This document shows positions 59,041 to 64,000 of a stretch of 64,000 nt of DNA, piece by piece. A program made the translations under genes and the position numbers. This DNA comes from Pyrus communis (taxonomy: Eukaryota > Streptophyta > Magnoliopsida > Rosales > Rosaceae). Below the pieces are notes generated by a model. It saw only the letters and a list, made by a program, of their open reading frames with translations, was not told the DNA's origin and made no database searches. The stretch is from NCBI RefSeq assembly GCF_963583255.1, contig NC_084804.1, positions 28,399,061 through 28,463,060 on the forward strand, given 5' to 3'. Each line of letters starts with the position of its first letter. Position 1 is the stretch's first letter.

Positions 59041-60280
59041 AGTAATCCTGATCTTATTATGGGTACGTTGAATATTCTTGGCCATTTTGCTAGAGTATTA
59101 ATTGATTCTGGTGCCACTCACTTTGTTATTTCTCATATGTTTACTCAGAAGACGCAACCCTACCCTACACCTCTTGGTTATAAATTAGAGTTTTCTATGC
59201 CTAGGGATGAGACATGTTATGTTAGCTGGGCATATCAAAGATGTCCTGTTCTGGTGAAGGACATTGTTATGCCAGCTAATCTGGTTCCATTAGATATTGT
59301 TGATTTCGATGTTATTCCGGGCATGGATTGGTTAAATTACAATCATGCCAAATTGGATTGTTGTGAGAAGACAGTCGTTTTCCATCGGCTAGGCTTGCTT
59401 GTGGTTACCTTTGTGGGTGTGCGTAGTGGACTGAAACATGGCGTTATTTCTGCCGTGAAGGCTAGACGGCTACTGAGGAAAGGTTGTCAAGGTTATTTGG
59501 CTCACGTGGTATTGAATGAGGATACTTCTATCCATGTGGAGGATGTACGGGTAGTTAGGCAATTCTCTGATGTTTTTCTTGATGATTTACTTGGATTACC
59601 ACCAGATAAAGAAGTAGAGGTCACTATTGATTTACTTCCAACTACAGATCCTATTGCCTTATCTCCTTATCGAATGGCTCGTGCTGAGTTGAGGGAATTG
59701 AAAACACAGTTGCAGGAATTGGTTGATAAGGGTTTCATTCAGCCTAGTACTTCACCTTAGGGAGCTCCAATTTATTTGTACGAAAGAATGACGGGACTTT
59801 AAGGCTGTGTATCGATTATCGACAGCTATATTGGGTAATGATTAAAAACCGTTATCCGTTGCCGCATATAGATGATTTATTTGATCAACTTTGAGGTACA
59901 TGCGTGTTCTCCAAAATTGATTTGAGGTCTGGTATTATCAATCAAAGATTAGAAGTGAAGATTTCCCTAAGACAACTTTTAGGACTCGATATGGTCATTA
60001 CGAATTCCTCGTCATGCCATTCGGGTTAACGAATGCACTTGCAGCTTTTATGGATTTGATGAATCGAGTATTTAAGCCATACCTCGACAAGTTCGTTATT
60101 GTCTTTATTGATGATATTTTGGTGTATTCTAAGTCTAAGGCAGAGTATACTCGAGATCTCACTCTAGTTTTGAAGAAATTGAGGGAACACCAAGTATATG
60201 CTAAGTTTAGTAAATGCCAGTTTTGGTTAGATCAAGTGGCATTTTTGGGGCTTGTAATATCAGTTCAGGGTATTTAGGTG
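59041..60280 (+). pseudogene. Gypsy protease and reverse transcriptase, broken
   Basis: Protease: VLIDSGATHFVIS (near 59090) has an intact active-site DSG, and GMDWLNYNHAKLDC follows. RT starts with the LPPDKEVEVTIDLLP connector and the ALSPYRMA region. TAG at 59758 lies at a position where family members have Trp. Frameshifts between about 59765 and 60010 destroy the middle of [22 protein letters not shown] and the catalytic FIDDILVYS (near 60115) remain. Confidence 0.88.
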
Positions 60281-61260
60281 GACCCACAGAAAATAGCTAC
60301 AGTTGAAAATTGGGAGCAGCCGCTAACCGTCATCAAGGTACGGAATTTTCTCGAGTTGGCAGGTTATTACCAATGGTTTGTTAAAGATTTTTCAACCATA
60401 GCTTTACCACTGACGAGGTTGACTAGAAAAGATGTTAAATTTGAGTGGGATGATGATTGTGAGCAGAGCTTCCAGCAGCTAAATTATTGTCTCACTCACG
60501 CACCTGTTTTGGCACTTCCAGACGATTGTGGTAATTTTGAGATTTATAGTGATGCTTCCTTAAATGACTTAGGCTGCGTATTAATGCAACATGGTTGGGT
60601 AATTGCATATGCTTCGCAATAGTTGAAGCCACACAAGATGAATTACCCTACCCATGTTCTTGAGCTAACAACCATTATTTTCGCCCTGAAAATTTGGAGG
60701 CATTATCTTTACTAATTAATAAAACACTCATTGTCAACCAAAATCTTATGAAATTACCAGTTTAACCCTCTAATTAAAACAGAACATGAACAAGAAATAT
60801 GGGACATGAATGTAATTTTACACAACCAAATTTTACTTTTTTTTTCAAAGCGTCACCTACATATAATCCTAACATATCTCTAATTTAAAAAAAATAAATA
60901 AATAAATAAAACAAACAAACTTCTACTCCCACATTCTCTATCACTCTCTTCCTCTTTCCTTCTATTTCAAAAACAAAAATAAAAAAATTTCTCACACACT
61001 TTGTGTGTGCCCATATGCTAGTTTGTATGGAGAAAAGTGTCAAATTTTCACATATCATAAAAGCCTCAAGTATATTTTGACCCCTGAAAGATCTTAACCT
61101 TCGACAGCGGAGGTGGATAGAACTACTCAGTAATTATGATTGCACAATTGAGTATCACACTGGTCGTGCGAACACGGTGGCAAACGCACTTAGCAGAAAA
61201 TCATGTGCCATACTTAATGTTTTGCATGCTAGCCGCATTCCTCTCCTCACAGAATTGAGA
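60281..61260 (+). pseudogene. Gypsy RNase H, split by a Helitron
   Basis: The RT thumb (VRNFLELAGYYQWFVKDFS) leads into RNase H with FEIYSDASLNDLGCVLMQ and LEL...[10 protein letters not shown]. The frame is interrupted at 60705 by the Helitron and resumes at 61022 with YGEKCQIFT. HTGRANTV and ALSRK near 61160-61200 mark its end. Additional stops are present, for example TAG at 60620. Confidence 0.85.
60706..61021 (+). mobile_element. Non-autonomous Helitron, 316 bp
   Basis: It starts TCTTTACTAATTAATAAAAC and ends with hairpin CACACAC-TTT-GTGTGTG (60993-61009), an 8-bp spacer and CTAG. It sits between A and T with no duplication, the Helitron rule. Removing it leaves CATTA|TTTGTATGGAG, which reads His-Tyr-Leu-Tyr-Gly as expected for Gypsy RNase H, so both ends are exact. 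No Rep/helicase; AT-rich filler only. Confidence 0.9.
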
Positions 61261-61262
61261 GA

Positions 61263-62391
61263 GTGAAATTAGGGGTAGAAGGTCAAAAAGAAGCTTTACT
61301 TGCTAGTTTCCAGGTCAGACCGATTTTGATAAATCGCGTGCTTGAAGCTCAAGCAAAAGATCTAGAGTCTCAGGAATTATCAGAGGCAGTGTTACGAGGG
61401 AAAAAGAAAGATCTCGGAATTCGGGAATCTGATGGCATGCTTATGCAGGGAAGTTGGATGTACGTGCCGAATATTGCAGAACTAAAGAAAGATGTACTCG
61501 ATAAGGCGCATATATCGGCCTATGTGATGCATCCTGGAAGTACCAAGATGTATCACACTATTCGACCTTTCTACTACTGGCCTGGCATGAAAAGAGAGAT
61601 TGCTGAATATGTGAGTCGATGTGTAATTTGTCAGCAAGTCAAAGCTGAGAAGAATAAGCCTTTTGGATTAATGCAGCCACTTCCCGTTCCCCAGGTGGAA
61701 ATGGGAAAATATTACTATGGATTTCATGTACATGTTTCCTCGTATGTGAAATGGTTATGATAGCATCTAGGTGATAGTGGATCAACTTACTAAGTCAGCA
61801 CACTTTATACCAGTTCGAGATAACCATTCTTTAAGCCGATTAGCTGAGCTATATATATCGGAGATTGTTAAGTACCACGGGGTTCCAATTAGTATTATTT
61901 CTGATCGGGATCCTAGGTTTACTTCTAAGTTTTAGGTAGCTTTCCAATAAGCTCTTGGTTCAAGATTACTTTATAGTACGGCGTACCATCCACAGACAGA
62001 CGGGCAATCTGTGAGAACTATCCAGACACTAAAAGATATGCTGAGATCTTCGGTACTGCAGTTTGGCGACGCTTGGCATAAGCGTTTGGATTTGATGGAG
62101 TTTGCCTACAATAATAGTTACCATTCTAGTATCGGTATGTCACCTTTTGAGGCACTCTATGGTAGATCATGTCGTATTCCTCTATGTTGGTCAGAAGTTG
62201 GTGAAAGGGTGTTAGTAGGCCCTGAGATTGTTGATAAGACTACCCAAAATATTCAGGTAATTAAAGCTAACCTGAAAGAGGCTCAAGATCGACAGAAAAG
62301 CCTTACTGATAAACACGCCACTTATAAGGTGTGTAAAGTTGGAGATTGGGTATTTCTGAAGCTATCTCCGTGGAAGGGCGTAGTACGATAA
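61263..62391 (+). pseudogene. Gypsy integrase, broken
   Basis: An HHCC zinc-binding region is readable (HPGSTKMYHTIRPFYYWPG then CVICQQVKAEK, 61533-61655). The frame breaks after about 61695. The catalytic core continues with [20 protein letters not shown] and YHPQTDGQS, with stops near 61935 and 61950, then LMEFAYNNSYHSSIGMSPFE and ALYGRSCR. The GPEIV and KVGDWVFLKLSPWKG segments belong to the C-terminal GPY/F-type region. Confidence 0.88.
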
Positions 62392-62499
62392 GTCCTCGTT
62401 ACATTGGATGGTACCAGATCACCGAGTGAGTCAGTGAAGTCGCCTACAGACTTGAGTTACCTCCAAAACTATGAAGAGTACATGACGTTTTTCATGTCT

Positions 62500-62744
62500 C
62501 TATGCTTCGTCATTATGTCTCTATTCCATCACACGTGATACCTCCTCATCCATTAGAAATTAATCCAGAATTGACATACGATGAGGAGCTAGTGACGATT
62601 TTAGACTGCAAGAATAAGGTTTTTAGGAACAAGACTATTTGCACGGTGAAAGTTTTGTGGATGAACCATTTAATGGAGGAAGCCACTTGGGAGAGGGAGG
62701 ATCGTATGAGAGATTTATATCCACGCCTATTTTATGGATATTAA
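62500..62744 (+). pseudogene. Gypsy chromodomain, C-terminal
   Basis: HPLEINPELTYDEELVTILD, then VLWMNHLMEEATWEREDRMR, ending near PRLFYGY. This is the C-terminal chromodomain of Tekay/Del chromoviruses, thought to guide integration to heterochromatin marks. This part is still open. Confidence 0.8.
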
Positions 62745-62804
62745 TATGTTGTTATGCTAGTGTACAGAAATTTCAGGGATGAAATTTTCTTAAGAGGGGT
62801 AGGT

Positions 62805-64000
62805 TGTGACTACCCATCCCAAATAAATATATATTTTCTCCCCAAATGTGTGAAAATGACGATTATGCCCTCGTTGGCTTAGTGATGTGGATGTACATAA
62901 ATAGTTTTAAATTATTTTTCTTGCTAATGTGATCAAATTGTACTCAACGCCAAGAGAGTGTTGACACGAGTTAGGGCCGGATCAAGTTCGTAGCGAAAAT
63001 GTTACTAAGGAATAAGTGAAATTTGGGTTGGTTTCTTTTTAGTTGTACTCAATTGTTTGAGCCCTAAACATTTTAGCCCAACTAGGGCTTGAGACCCTTT
63101 CATTTCTGACCTATCCCGTGACATACACACACATACACACGTGCTAAACCCTTCCCCTTCTCCTTCTTTCTCGAACCCTCTCTTTCGTTCGTTCAATTGT
63201 AGACCAATTGTGCAGAAAACCCTCCAAACCTCACAGATCGACCTTTCTAAGACCATCATCACTCTTCTCTTGACTTCACAAGACTGGTGGTACCATTGGT
63301 TTAAAGAAATAACATCAGGAACCCGAGAACTCGCTAGCTCTGGTGGGGTAAAAGTTACTCTGGCGTGATCTTTGAGATTTTCAAGATTTTAAGGTCCAAA
63401 AAGGGTCCTAACCAACTATATTGGGACCCTAGGTTAGTTTTGAAGTGACTTAGACATCAGAATAAGCTAGTTCGCAAAGTTGCAGACCTTGCTGGAATTT
63501 CGAAGGATTTTCCAACTACTTTTCGTCGGTTTTAGGACTTCAAATAGGTAAGGTTATGTTCTCCTTGTTGAGAGCTTCAAGTCCATATAAGATTTGTCGA
63601 ATTTGGTTGAAAAATGAATGAGAAAATGAAGTTTTAAATTTTTCCAGAATCCGATGTTGCAGACAGCAGCCGGCAGCGGTTCCCGGTGAGTCACCGGAGA
63701 AGGAAAGGGAATATTATGTTAACCTTGATGGAATATACTAACGGCGTCAGGTAATTTTAATGGAATATTCCCTAACGCCATTAGGGATTCCGTTAGCGTG
63801 CCAAACATGTGCCTGCGCGTGTGACCGTGCCTTGGCCGGCTCGTGACACACCAGAAAATTTTTCTAAAAATATAGGGATGCTCGTATGAGTTGGCCACGA
63901 TGGTATATTCAAACACCCCAATGGAGCAACGTATGAGAAGTTATTACACGGTTTTGGTTATGTGCTTAAAATTAACGTTAAATTAGTTGTTTCACATATA
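62805..64000 (+). repeat. 3' LTR of the Gypsy element (partial)
   Basis: It starts TGTGACTACCCATCCC after a purine tract and follows the 5' LTR (55140 onwards) to the end of the window, about 1.2 of 2.4 kb. Small indels include CATCCTGACAACCATAGACC versus the CGTTCG version near 63190. Confidence 0.9.

Larger units (their letters stand above)
55140..64000 (+). mobile_element. Ty3/Gypsy chromovirus (Tekay/Del-like), cut by the window end
   Basis: The 5' LTR is 55140-57572. A TGGTATCAATGCC primer-binding site follows at 57576. The 3' LTR starts at 62805 after a purine tract (AAGAGGGGTAGGT) and runs past 64000. Between them lie gag, protease, RT, RNase H, integrase and a C-terminal chromodomain in the Gypsy order. 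Many stops and frameshifts make it coding-dead. By eye the visible parts of the LTRs agree at about nine in ten positions. A Helitron sits in RNase H. The right TSD is outside the window. Confidence 0.92.

Overview
The window is plant nuclear DNA, from a woody eudicot. The repeat families and gene structures look most like Rosaceae (apple/pear type), but that assignment is an inference from family resemblance and no search was run. Three protein-coding genes look intact. Much of the rest, well over half of the window by the boundaries given here, is transposable elements, many nested inside one another with target-site duplications (TSDs) that can still be read.

Intact genes: (1) 22173-25269 (+), a mitochondrial HSP70, 6 exons, 677 aa. 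(2) 33958-41766 (+), a POL5/MYBBP1A-type nucleolar 'DNA polymerase V' protein, 8 exons, 1274 aa, with one GC-AG intron. (3) 46992-45039 (-), a bromodomain-ET (GTE7-type) chromatin reader, 3 exons, 570 aa. All exon junctions were chosen so that splice sites and reading phase agree. A broken CorA-like gene fragment lies at 12886-13628, just after a Copia element.

Layout. 1-3934: AT-rich DNA with a decayed Copia remnant. 3935-12487: a structurally complete but dead Copia element (191-bp LTRs, TSD AAAAG), itself hit by two related TGAT...ATCA insertions of 1.8 and 2.1 kb, each with its own 5-bp TSD. 12488-15037: CorA-like pseudogene and a SINE-like copy. 15038-21152: a solo LTR of a Tekay/Del-like Gypsy family in reverse orientation, containing a second, forward solo LTR. 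21153-26650: HSP70 and a LINE-like copy with a 17-bp TSD just downstream of it. 26740-27718: a Harbinger-type non-autonomous element. 28153-32946: another Gypsy LTR, containing a 1.9-kb Copia-type solo LTR. 33-42 kb: POL5. 43-47 kb: a second Harbinger-type element and the GTE gene. 47.8-55 kb: small elements (a Cassandra solo LTR, SINEs, MITEs, a second LINE-like copy, a Gypsy solo LTR inside a SINE). 55140-64000: a Gypsy chromovirus with gag-pol and chromodomain remnants, cut by the window edge and carrying a 316-bp Helitron in its RNase H region.

The most unusual signal is in the Gypsy LTRs. In four LTRs of this lineage (weakly in a fifth) a comparable internal stretch holds short repeats whose flanking arms differ from copy to copy yet remain complementary, so the ability to form a hairpin appears to be kept while the sequence changes. 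The clearest case is an array of about 15 units at 19498-20224.

The three intact genes belong to unrelated housekeeping processes (mitochondrial protein import and folding, ribosome biogenesis, acetyl-histone reading). Nothing in their arrangement suggests a functional cluster.
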